DNA from: Geobacillus kaustophilus
GTDB lineage: Bacteria > Bacillota > Bacilli > Bacillales > Anoxybacillaceae
NCBI RefSeq assembly: GCF_000948285.1
Contig: NZ_JYBP01000003.1
Location: 3,100,001 to 3,164,000, forward strand
DNA length: 64,000 bases
Direction: 5' to 3'
The translations under genes were made by a program, and so were the position numbers. Numbering within the stretch: position 1 is the stretch's first letter; every line of letters begins with the position of its first letter. Below the pieces are notes generated by a model. That model saw nothing but the letters and a program-made list of their open reading frames with translations. It searched no databases and was not told the DNA's origin. Positions 9,173 to 16,176 of the stretch are shown one piece after another.

Positions 9173-10433
9173 AGGAGGAATGGAGAATCGTTTGGAGAGA
9201 CTCCCCACTTAGAAGTCTTTGCAACGATTCCCAAACCGGCTTTCCGTGTTTTTGCAGGGTAGAAATGACGCTGCGCATGACACAGAAAGCCTCGGCATCG
9301 TCTTCCTGACGAAACGTTCCGGAAATTTTTTGTTTGACTTTCACCATCCGCAAATCGCGCTCGGCTTGGTTGTGGTCAAACGGTACTTCTTTCTTTCGCA
9401 GGAAGAGAAGCGCTTCTTGCTTACGCTTTTCTAGACGCTGGATGAAATTCTGCGCGTTGCGGGCGCCTTCATGCTTGCCTTGTCGGCAACGCTCCTCGAG
9501 TTCTCGGCGACCATTCGCTAGAAGCTCGTCGTACACGGCTTCCCAATACCGGACTTCCTCTTCCGGTAGAGCTCCGCCCGCGTTCTCCACCGCCTGTTTC
9601 ATCTCTAACAGCGCTTCGGTCATCTCTTTCGACCATGAATGGCCGTAAAGTTCTGTATATGCCCGAAGCTCCCGGAGATGATGGGCGTGGCAAAGCGCAT
9701 GGCTCGCCTCTGTGTACATCGGGTACACCGAATACGCATCGTGTACCATCGTTCCTTTGTACCGTGGCAAGATCCCGATGTCGTCCGTCGCTTTCTTTCC
9801 ACGAGAGCGATGAAGTCCGTATCGGGTGACCTTGGCAGTGGAAGCCACGTGCACCCATTGGTTCTTTCCGTTCACACGCAAACTTGTTTCATCGACGTGC
9901 AACGTCTTGGAAGCGAGCAACGCCGCGTCGATCTCTTTGATCGCTGCTTCTACCACAGGCTGCCACCGTCTCGTCATGTTCACGACTGTGCCTGCACTCA
10001 TTGAGTGATTCACTAACGCTTTGACCATCTCCGTGACACGCTCGTACGGGATCAACTGCGCATGATTCCAGTATAAAACAAGGGAAGTGATGGCTGGACC
10101 GTACTGGACATGATTTGTGACATAAAAAGGGAACTCCGCCTGCTGGACGAGATGACATTCCGGACACCCCTTTACTTCCCGTTCGTGTTGAGTCACTTCC
10201 ATGCGAACCACGGGAAGGTCGAACACTTGGCGAATGTCTACTTGAAGCGGAGCAACATGTTCTAGAGAGTGACCACATCCTTTGCATTGGGTCACGCGGT
10301 GAAGGACTCGGTGGTCAGGGTTTGGTACTTGGCGGAGCGTCGTTCCTCGGTGCCCCGGCTGCCCTCCCGGCTGTTTCTGCGACGGTTGGCGAGAAGGAGA
10401 TTTCGCCACAAACCGGTCAGAAGACGGCGGCAA
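9171..10433 (-). CDS. IS66-family transposase, main part (frameshifted from its N-terminus)
   Basis: Carries the IS66 TnpC signature: LPPSSD at the start, a zinc-finger-like CxxC pair (CKGCG ... CPEC), the DDE domain with HVDETSLRV, VHDAYSVY, CHAHHLRELR and DHNQAERDLRMVKVKQKISGTFR. No tnpA or tnpB accompanies it, as in the ISBst12 subgroup known from B. stearothermophilus. The conserved reading frame actually starts a few codons earlier, just after an A9 run at 10450-10458. It is out of frame by one base with the upstream coiled-coil segment. Terminal inverted repeats could not be placed. Confidence 0.88.
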   Translation of the reverse strand: MPPSSDRFVAKSPSRQPSQKQPGGQPGHRGTTLRQVPNPDHRVLHRVTQCKGCGHSLEHVAPLQVDIRQVFDLPVVRMEVTQHEREVKGCPECHLVQQAEFPFYVTNHVQYGPAITSLVLYWNHAQLIPYERVTEMVKALVNHSMSAGTVVNMTRRWQPVVEAAIKEIDAALLASKTLHVDETSLRVNGKNQWVHVASTAKVTRYGLHRSRGKKATDDIGILPRYKGTMVHDAYSVYPMYTEASHALCHAHHLRELRAYTELYGHSWSKEMTEALLEMKQAVENAGGALPEEEVRYWEAVYDELLANGRRELEERCRQGKHEGARNAQNFIQRLEKRKQEALLFLRKKEVPFDHNQAERDLRMVKVKQKISGTFRQEDDAEAFCVMRSVISTLQKHGKPVWESLQRLLSGESLQTILHSS

Positions 10434-10437
10434 ATGG

Positions 10438-10650
10438 CTATGGGTGCTGTTTTTTTTTCGTACGGGCTTCTAATTCTGCAATACGTGCTTTCAATTTTTG
10501 ATTTTCTTGACGAAGTTGCTGGTTTTCTTGTCTTAATTGTTCGTTTTCTTTGATGAGTTTTTCGATGGTTTGTGCTTGGCGCTCGATTTTTGCGACCATG
10601 CTTTCGAGTGTAAAAACGGCTTGTTGGAAATCAAAAACAACGGTTGCCAT
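10438..10650 (-). CDS. IS66-family transposase, N-terminal coiled-coil segment
   Basis: About 70 residues from the ATG after AAGGGAGGTG. They form a leucine-zipper-like coiled coil (IEKLIKENEQLRQENQQL) typical of the IS66 TnpC N-terminus. It ends at a stop shortly after nine A residues on the coding strand. Removing one A would join it to the main transposase through KKNSTHSHLPPSSD. Either the copy is inactivated by a homopolymer insertion, or expression depends on slippage at the A9 run. Confidence 0.8.
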   Translation of the reverse strand: MATVVFDFQQAVFTLESMVAKIERQAQTIEKLIKENEQLRQENQQLRQENQKLKARIAELEARTKKKQHP

Positions 10651-10907
10651 CCTTTTCACCTCCCTTGTCTTGGATGGTACTAGTATAGACAAGGGGAGCA
10701 AGAATAAACCCGATCTTGTAAACTTTTTCTATGTAACGGCTGAATAGTTACGAAAAAAGAATGATTTCAAAGAAAAAGAGGCCGCTTTGGTTGTGCAAAT
10801 TTCGAAATTTCGTCAAACAAGCTTCTCGCCCACTTGGCTAAGGGGCGAAATATAGGTTAAAATGGATCATATTATTCTTCCATTTTCGTGAGAGAGGAGC
10901 ATACTTT

Positions 10908-11651
10908 ATGAAGATCATGAAAAAATTCCTAACAGTTTCAGCGCTAAGCGCCGGAATCCTTCTGTCACCATTTCACGCCCACGATGCGCAAGCAAAAGTT
11001 TGGTGGAATGGCATGGAATTAGTAGAGGGACAGATCGGCAAGTTGACCGTTTTAAAAGACACAGAGCTTTATAAGTTACAAGGAGAGAAGAAAGTTTACA
11101 TAAAAACGTTAAAAGCCGGTGGAGTCTACCGCATTTACACGTTTAAACCGGGCATGTTAGGGTTAGGCGGCGGATATTATGTCGATCGCGATACCCGGGT
11201 AAAATACGAAACTCCTTCCAAAGCGAAACTCAATCAAGTCAAAATGGAACAGCTGTTCCGTGGGGTAAAACTCGGCATGTCCGCTTCTCAAGTCAAGAAA
11301 TTGGAAACAGCGAAATTTCTCCTGCAAGAAAAGATAGACGGCGGCCAAGCCTGGGTCTACTCTACTTCTCTTTTCGGATATCATACGCTGCTCGTCTATG
11401 GATTTGAGAACGGAAAGCTGGCCTTCTACGGCTACTCATTCGATGCTGGACAGGAGTATACAAAAGATCAGCTCACCGCTATTTATAACAATCTGAAACA
11501 ACAGCTCATCACGCTATTCGGCAATCAGTATGAACAGTCCGATTCTGGACAAGGCTACCCGCCTGCACTCGCCTTTCACCATGACGGCCTTGTGATCGCT
11601 CTTTCCTACGATGCAGACGGGTTGGCTGTCACGGTCACTAGTGAACAATAA
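10908..11651 (+). CDS. Small secreted protein with GQIG/YETPSK module
   Basis: 247 residues with a GAGAGGAG site 8 bp before the ATG and a signal peptide ending at AQAKVWW. Residues about 28-105 are the shared module (WWNGMELVEGQIGKLTV, YRIYTF, LGLGGGYYV, YETPSKAKL). The remaining 135 residues include FRGVKLGMSASQVKKLE, a GMS-x-x-x-V-K pattern also seen in CAP-associated domains, but I cannot name the domain. It is the only module gene on the plus strand. A strong hairpin follows 10 bp after the stop. Confidence 0.75.
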   Translation: MKIMKKFLTVSALSAGILLSPFHAHDAQAKVWWNGMELVEGQIGKLTVLKDTELYKLQGEKKVYIKTLKAGGVYRIYTFKPGMLGLGGGYYVDRDTRVKYETPSKAKLNQVKMEQLFRGVKLGMSASQVKKLETAKFLLQEKIDGGQAWVYSTSLFGYHTLLVYGFENGKLAFYGYSFDAGQEYTKDQLTAIYNNLKQQLITLFGNQYEQSDSGQGYPPALAFHHDGLVIALSYDADGLAVTVTSEQ

Positions 11652-11660
11652 CATGCAAAA

Positions 11661-11695
11661 AGGGAGGCTGTCCGAATGAATCGGACAGCCTCCCT
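11661..11695 (+). terminator. Terminator of the 247-residue module gene; left copy of a 35-bp duplication
   Basis: Perfect stem AGGGAGGCTGTCCGA with TCGGACAGCCTCCCT. The identical 35 bp recur at 13238-13272 on the other side of the IS1182 element. It was probably one bidirectional terminator shared with the truncated module gene before insertion. Confidence 0.85.
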
Positions 11696-13237
11696 CAGAC
11701 TGTTGACAAAATGGTTATAAGACAGTTGTCTTATAACCATTTTGTTCCATTTTTAAGGTTGTTTTTCTTGATGAACGAACCAAAATAGATGCATACTCGA
11801 ATACATACAGAAAGGAGAGGCCCTTTCTCCACAAGTAGTTCGCCAATTTCTTTAAATTCATGGCAGCACAAACAAGCATCGCCTGCATCTGGTTTCTTTC
11901 CAATCCTCGGTAATTCGTCCAGCGCAGACCATGCTTCTCTTTTAAATCTGCAAAATTCCGTTCAATCGTCTGTTTCCTTAATTCATACAACTCGCGATGT
12001 TCTGGTACATATCGTAAATGTTCGGCTTCTTCGTAATACTCTTGCCAAACATGGCGTGTCACGACTTTCGTATGATTTTTGCTTGCTGTACACTTTTGAA
12101 GGGATGGACATCCCTGACAGATGGATGGATCTGATTTATACTCCCGATAGCCTTCCCGATTCGTTGTTGAATAAGATAACACTTGGTGATTGGGACAAAG
12201 GTAACAGTCAAAATGTTCGTCATATGCAAATTCAGATTTTCGGAAGAACCCATCTTTCGTCTTTGGACGAGTATATGGCCAAATCGGATGGATCTCTTGT
12301 TCTAATAGGTATTTCGCAATCGCTGGCGTTTTATATCCGGCATCGATGCACACATCTGTTGGGCATCCTTTGATTTCTTGCTTCACTCGCTCAAACAGTT
12401 CAAAAAACGCTTGGCTATCATGAACATTGGCGGCAGTGACATACGTGTGTAATATCCAACCATGTCGGTCACAAGCGGTGTGATAAGAGTAAGCAAATAC
12501 CCGTTCACGTTCATTTTTCACAAACATCCCACTGTCTGGATCTGTTTTACTGACTTTGATTTCTCGTTTTTTTTTATCATTTTCTGGCGGTAGTGGGGAT
12601 TTCCCATGAGCGATGCGATCTCGCTCAATTTCTTTTTCTAATTCATCTTGATAAGCTTTCGCTTCCACTTCTGCCATTTCTGTTGTGAATTTTCTTTTGT
12701 TCGCACTCGCCTTCACATGAGTAGAATCGACAAATACGACACTTGGATCCACAAGCCCGTGTTGAAAGGCTTCTTCCAAGATTCTTGAAAAAATCTTTTG
12801 AAAAACATCGGTTCCCGCAAAACGTCGCGTGTAGTTTTTACTTGGTGTCGAATGATGGGGCACAGGATCATGCAGACTCAATCCCAAAAACCAACGATAA
12901 GCCACATTTGTTCGAATCTGTTCTACGGTTTCACGCATCGAACGAATCCCAAAGATGTAACGAATCAAATACATTTTGAACAGCACAACGGGATCAAGAC
13001 TTGGTCGTCCATGGTTAGGAGAATACAAATCCTTGACCATATCGTAGATAAAGGAGAAGTCAATGGCTTTTTCTAGTTTACGAACAAGGTGGTCTTCAGG
13101 AACAAGATCATCAATTTTTACCGTTGTTTCGATATGTCTCCGATCTTCTTGGTAACGTTGAAGCATCTTATTCCACTCCTTCAAGATACCCTTATACCTA
13201 TATATTAAAACAGCTTGTCGACTTTGTCGACAAGCTG
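11696..13237 (-). mobile_element. IS1182-family insertion sequence, 1542 bp, with 35-bp target duplication
   Basis: Bounded by imperfect inverted ends (CAGACTGTTGACAAAATGG versus CAGCTTGTCGACAAAGTCG read inwards, 14 of 19 identical). Both ends carry subterminal hairpins: an AAAATGGTTATAAGACA palindrome at the left and CAGCTTGTCGAC/GTCGACAAGCTG at the right. The flanking 35-bp direct repeat is an entire transcription terminator. Confidence 0.8.
11715..13166 (-). CDS. IS1182-family transposase
   Basis: About 483 residues from the ATG preceded by GAAGGAG. Landmarks are the N-terminal LVRKLEKAIDFSFIYD, SLDPVVLFKMYLIRYIFG, the catalytic VFVDSTHVKASANK, DAGYKTPAIAKY, the Cys pattern CYLCPNHQ ... 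CQGCPSLQKC, and the C-terminal ERNFADLKEKHGLRWTNYRG. These identify the DDE transposase of IS1182/DUF772 type. The frame is intact and full length, so the copy may be active. Base composition is lower in GC than the surrounding surface genes. Confidence 0.92.
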   Translation of the reverse strand: MLQRYQEDRRHIETTVKIDDLVPEDHLVRKLEKAIDFSFIYDMVKDLYSPNHGRPSLDPVVLFKMYLIRYIFGIRSMRETVEQIRTNVAYRWFLGLSLHDPVPHHSTPSKNYTRRFAGTDVFQKIFSRILEEAFQHGLVDPSVVFVDSTHVKASANKRKFTTEMAEVEAKAYQDELEKEIERDRIAHGKSPLPPENDKKKREIKVSKTDPDSGMFVKNERERVFAYSYHTACDRHGWILHTYVTAANVHDSQAFFELFERVKQEIKGCPTDVCIDAGYKTPAIAKYLLEQEIHPIWPYTRPKTKDGFFRKSEFAYDEHFDCYLCPNHQVLSYSTTNREGYREYKSDPSICQGCPSLQKCTASKNHTKVVTRHVWQEYYEEAEHLRYVPEHRELYELRKQTIERNFADLKEKHGLRWTNYRGLERNQMQAMLVCAAMNLKKLANYLWRKGLSFLYVFEYASILVRSSRKTTLKMEQNGYKTTVL

Positions 13238-13272
13238 AGGGAGGCTGTCCGAATGAATCGGACAGCCTCCCT
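13238..13272 (-). terminator. Right copy of the duplicated 35-bp terminator
   Basis: Identical to 11661-11695. It now stands directly downstream of the truncated module copy ending at 13280. Confidence 0.85.
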
Positions 13273-13279
13273 TTCTTGT

Positions 13280-13607
13280 TTACTCCCCATTCACCAGCTT
13301 CAACTTCTCCTTTGACGGCGTTTCGTAGCGGATGTGCGTGTCGATGTCTGTCACGTAATACCCGCCGCCGACCGCGTACTGCCCGCCGAAGCGCGCGTCA
13401 TACCCATAGACGCGGTACACTTCCCCTGGCTTTAGGACGCGGACGAACACAAGGCGCCCATCCTTCGTCCGTTTCCATAGATTGATCGGCTTTTGCACCG
13501 TCAAGCGGCCGATTTGCCCTTTTTTCAGCTCCACGCCATCCCAGTAGACTTTTTTCGCCTGGCCTGGAGGAATGGTTGGCTTCTCTGGCTGCTTTGGCGG
13601 GTTGGAC
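13280..13607 (-). pseudogene. Truncated C-terminal GQIG/YETPSK module (gene remnant)
   Basis: Encodes the linker QPEKPTIPPGQAKK and a complete module ending KLKLVNGE, with no start codon or signal peptide. Homology to the nucleotidase and amylopullulanase 3' ends stops abruptly at 13607. The linker is nucleotidase-like while the last 25 codons match the amylopullulanase, so the fragment is a mosaic. It is probably the tail of a lost surface protein. Confidence 0.75.
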
Positions 13608-13759
13608 TCCCTATCTGAAGTATGCAGATTTCATGGCAATTATTGTAATGAAAAATACTCATCTACAGTTATCTAGTTTTTATCAGGCTCTCAGACATTG
13701 CTGTGCAATTCATTTCGTCTACCCTATGCTTTTCTAATTTTGGAGCTGTTGTCTTCTTA
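13608..13759. other. AT-rich junction without a gene
   Basis: Sequence composition changes here from GC-rich island DNA to the AT-rich toxin-antitoxin segment. No gene, terminator or clear repeat was seen. Confidence 0.5.
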
Positions 13760-14671
13760 TCACTCCCATTTAAGAGTCCGGCTATTCCACATTTTCCAAT
13801 ATTCATTTTCTTTTAAAATTGAGTCATATACAGGCAAAAGAAAATCCCGAATTTTCTCCATGACGAAGGGAAACTGTAGATCTTCTTTTATACCCGTTCT
13901 TTGCAAAAATGCCTTCCATTGTTTGTTTCGGCTTTCATCTTCTGCAAAAGAAGGTGAAAACACAGGATGTTCTTTTTCTAAATTCGTTCCACGTCTTTGA
14001 AAGGTTTCAAATATTGCTTCCCATAAAACACGTCCATCAAAATTCTCGGTTGATAAAAGCGTGAAAACATCATAAAAATCCTTCATTCTACTGTTGACAA
14101 CAGATAGTGAGATCATCGCCTCAAACTTTTCAGCTATTACTGAATAAGTTGAGTAGACTCGAATTTCCGGGGGCTTCATATTTAATAAAGTAGGATACTG
14201 CATCTCTTGTGGTTTTGGAATCACGACATCACCAAACCCAATATCCAGTTGCAATTGCTTTTTTATTTTGCCAAGTGATGCCAGAATTTTAATACGAATC
14301 CCTTCATAATCAGCACCCTCTTTAATTCGTTCAGCCGTAATGCCGTTTACATCAAATTCGACTCCATCTTCTTCAACGGTTAAAGCACAAATTGACTCAA
14401 ACGCAGCCTTAATATATTGTATATCATTCGAAATTTGTTTGGCTAAAAAGTCAATATCTTTTGTTGGTCTAGATTTAAATTGTGTTAAGGAAAATAAAAA
14501 GAGCCCGCCTTTTAGAACAAATTTATCCCGATAATTAGAAATGGAAAGGCGATATAGCAACCTTTCTTGAAAATACAACAATAAAATAAAATCAAAGGTT
14601 TTGCCGCTTTGTTTGGCAATATTCTTTAGTCTTTCTCCAACTGAAGCAGGTATATTTTTAACATTTCCCAT
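13760..14671 (-). CDS. AbiEii/AbiGii-type nucleotidyltransferase toxin
   Basis: 303 residues. Contains the nucleotidyltransferase signature FVLKGGLFLFSL followed by SRPTKDIDFLAK, typical of the toxin half of type IV AbiE systems, and YSVIAEKFEAMISL further on. AbiE toxins modify tRNA or similar targets with nucleotides and give phage abortive infection. The ATG overlaps the antitoxin stop (TAATG), implying translational coupling. The pair is clearly AT-richer than its neighbours and lies between an IS and palindromic DNA, which suggests horizontal acquisition. Confidence 0.88.
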   Translation of the reverse strand: MGNVKNIPASVGERLKNIAKQSGKTFDFILLLYFQERLLYRLSISNYRDKFVLKGGLFLFSLTQFKSRPTKDIDFLAKQISNDIQYIKAAFESICALTVEEDGVEFDVNGITAERIKEGADYEGIRIKILASLGKIKKQLQLDIGFGDVVIPKPQEMQYPTLLNMKPPEIRVYSTYSVIAEKFEAMISLSVVNSRMKDFYDVFTLLSTENFDGRVLWEAIFETFQRRGTNLEKEHPVFSPSFAEDESRNKQWKAFLQRTGIKEDLQFPFVMEKIRDFLLPVYDSILKENEYWKMWNSRTLKWE

Positions 14672-15279
14672 TATAAAAGCACCTCTAAGTATTTTAATAA
14701 AACGGTCTTGATGCGCATTTTCTCAGCACATTCCACCAATTTATTTATGTTTTTTTCAGGACTTTGTAAATAATTTCGCAAACCTTCTTTCATTAAATCG
14801 ATTCCTATTTTTTCTCTGTATCGAATAATGTCGCAAATCGTTTTTTCACGATTATAAATGCTTACTTTATGGCCGCCTACTTCCACTTCTTCAATTCCAT
14901 ATTCAAACTGTTTTTTTGAAAAATAGAAAATTTTAATTGGTGGATAATCAGGTAAACTGGGTTTCCTTGATTTTCTTTCAATAGCAATTTGGTACTCCCA
15001 CGGGTTATAAGTTGTTAACTCATAAAAAGACAATGCCGACAAAAGACAAAGAACACCATTCGGGATCACTTTTGATACTTCAACCATTTCTTCATTTTGG
15101 TTATTTTCAAATTCAGCATAACGGTACAGCCCACGTTTTATCCTAATGATTTCTCCATTTTGCTCGAACTTTCGAATATAATATTTGCTCACTCCTTCTC
15201 TGGTTAAGTCTTCTGTCTTCGCAAATCCTTTTTGACGCACAAAAATATCTTTTATTATCTTGCTTACTTCTTTATTCAT
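14671..15279 (-). CDS. AbiEi-type antitoxin / transcriptional regulator
   Basis: 202 residues with an N-terminal winged-helix (FAKTEDLTREGVSKYYIRKFEQNGEIIRIKRG in shortened view: KYYIRKFEQNG, IRIKRGLYRY) and a C-terminal antitoxin region (SALSFYELTTYNPWEYQIAI, NREKTICDIIRYREKIG). This is the usual AbiEi layout, in which the protein both represses the operon and neutralises the toxin. It is the first gene of the pair; the promoter should lie in the AT-rich stretch at about 15290-15420. Confidence 0.85.
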   Translation of the reverse strand: MNKEVSKIIKDIFVRQKGFAKTEDLTREGVSKYYIRKFEQNGEIIRIKRGLYRYAEFENNQNEEMVEVSKVIPNGVLCLLSALSFYELTTYNPWEYQIAIERKSRKPSLPDYPPIKIFYFSKKQFEYGIEEVEVGGHKVSIYNREKTICDIIRYREKIGIDLMKEGLRNYLQSPEKNINKLVECAEKMRIKTVLLKYLEVLL

Positions 15280-15602
15280 TCATTATCACCACTCTTTTCA
15301 CCTAAACGTCGGCATTTATCATTCATTGCAAACGTTTAATATACTTATTCTCGATTATTCACAAATATCCCTCTTTTTTCACCTTAATGCATTCACTTAT
15401 TATTATATGCCGACAATAAGTAAAATTCCCGCCGTTATTTTCACATATCATATTGAACCATTTGGCTCATGAAAACATGATCCACTCCCGGAAAGACATC
15501 GTGTTAATCATGGAGGGAGTGGTTGCCTCTCGAAATATCTTCATATATCGTCATTCGAGCAAAATAATGCCTATGGAGGCTCCATATCATACTGACTGTA
15601 CT

Positions 15603-15860
15603 CCATACATTGTCCTTGGTGTTTATTGCAAAATAAAAATGCAGAGATCTGCAGAGAATTTGGCTTAGGCCAACTTGACATGGAGTGGGGGGCGTGATAG
15701 CCTTTTTAGGCATAGCCAGCCCTTGATATTGCTGGCTTCCTGGCTTTTTAATCACGCCCCCAGAGGCTCCATGTCAAGTTGTCATTCTCTGCACTTTTCC
15801 TTGCAAAACTCTGTATTTTTTCTTTGCAGAAAACACCTTGGTCAACCGCAATGTCTATGG
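15603..15860. repeat. About 258-bp palindromic element
   Basis: Nested inverted repeats share one centre near 15726: CAACTTGACATGGAG (15671) with CTCCATGTCAAGTTG (15767), GGGGGCGTGAT (15688) with ATCACGCCCCC (15751), GCAGAGAAT (15651) with ATTCTCTGC (15784), and a looser outer stem TTGGTGTTTATTGCAAAA with its partner near 15825-15842. No open frame fills it. Either a MITE or a locus for a long hairpin RNA. Confidence 0.65.
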
Positions 15861-15906
15861 CTATAGCAGCGACGTCACTGCCACTGACTATTACTCCGTC
15901 AAATGA
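15826..15906 (+). pseudogene. Possible C-terminal gene remnant
   Basis: An in-frame stretch reads about NTLVNRNVYGYSSDVTATDY then YSVK and a stop. It looks protein-like but has no start or upstream frame. It may be the end of a gene interrupted by the palindromic element. Not recognised. Confidence 0.2.
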
Positions 15907-15951
15907 TTTGAACTGTGAACATCATAACACCTTCATTAATTACCACCTAAC

Positions 15952-16112
15952 TTGAACGCTCTCCCCATGCGCTTAGAGGGGGAGATTCTTGGGAACCCCC
16001 GCGGCAGGCTATGAACCAAGCCATCCCCGTGCGTCCCACGGCTGGGCTGTCTTGCGAAGACAGCGATTCATCCCCCACTTATGCTCAGGCGTATAAGTGA
16101 GGGCTTCTCGGT
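15952..16112 (+). ncRNA. PATE-like element with TnpB guide-RNA-like scaffold, copy A
   Basis: Begins TTGAACGCTCTCCCC and ends GGGCTTCTCGGT. It contains hairpins CCGTG/CACGG, GCTGTCTT/AAGACAGC and CACTTAT/ATAAGTG. A homologous unit occurs at 39502-39649 (minus) and a longer one at 36750-37114. Fused left and right ends of an IS200/IS605-type element without tnpA or tnpB fit palindrome-associated transposable elements described in Geobacillus, where the right end is the omegaRNA scaffold. Sequence diverges exactly after CTTCTCGGT, as a guide would. Confidence 0.55.
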
Positions 16113-16135
16113 TCGGAATGATAAACATGCCAAAA

Positions 16136-16168
16136 GCGAGGCTGCCCCATTTATTCGGACAGCCTCGC
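16136..16168 (-). terminator. Terminator of the amylopullulanase gene
   Basis: GCGAGGCTGCC and GGACAGCCTCGC form the stem; CTTTT follows on the minus strand. It begins 9 bp after the stop and is related to the 35-bp terminator at 13238. Confidence 0.8.
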
Positions 16169-16176
16169 TTTCTTGT

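Noticed and set aside
9103-10760. Terminal inverted repeats for the IS66 copy
   Set aside because: The right flank has a GTAAACTTTTTC-like end but no matching inverse was found on the left, so boundaries are not claimed.
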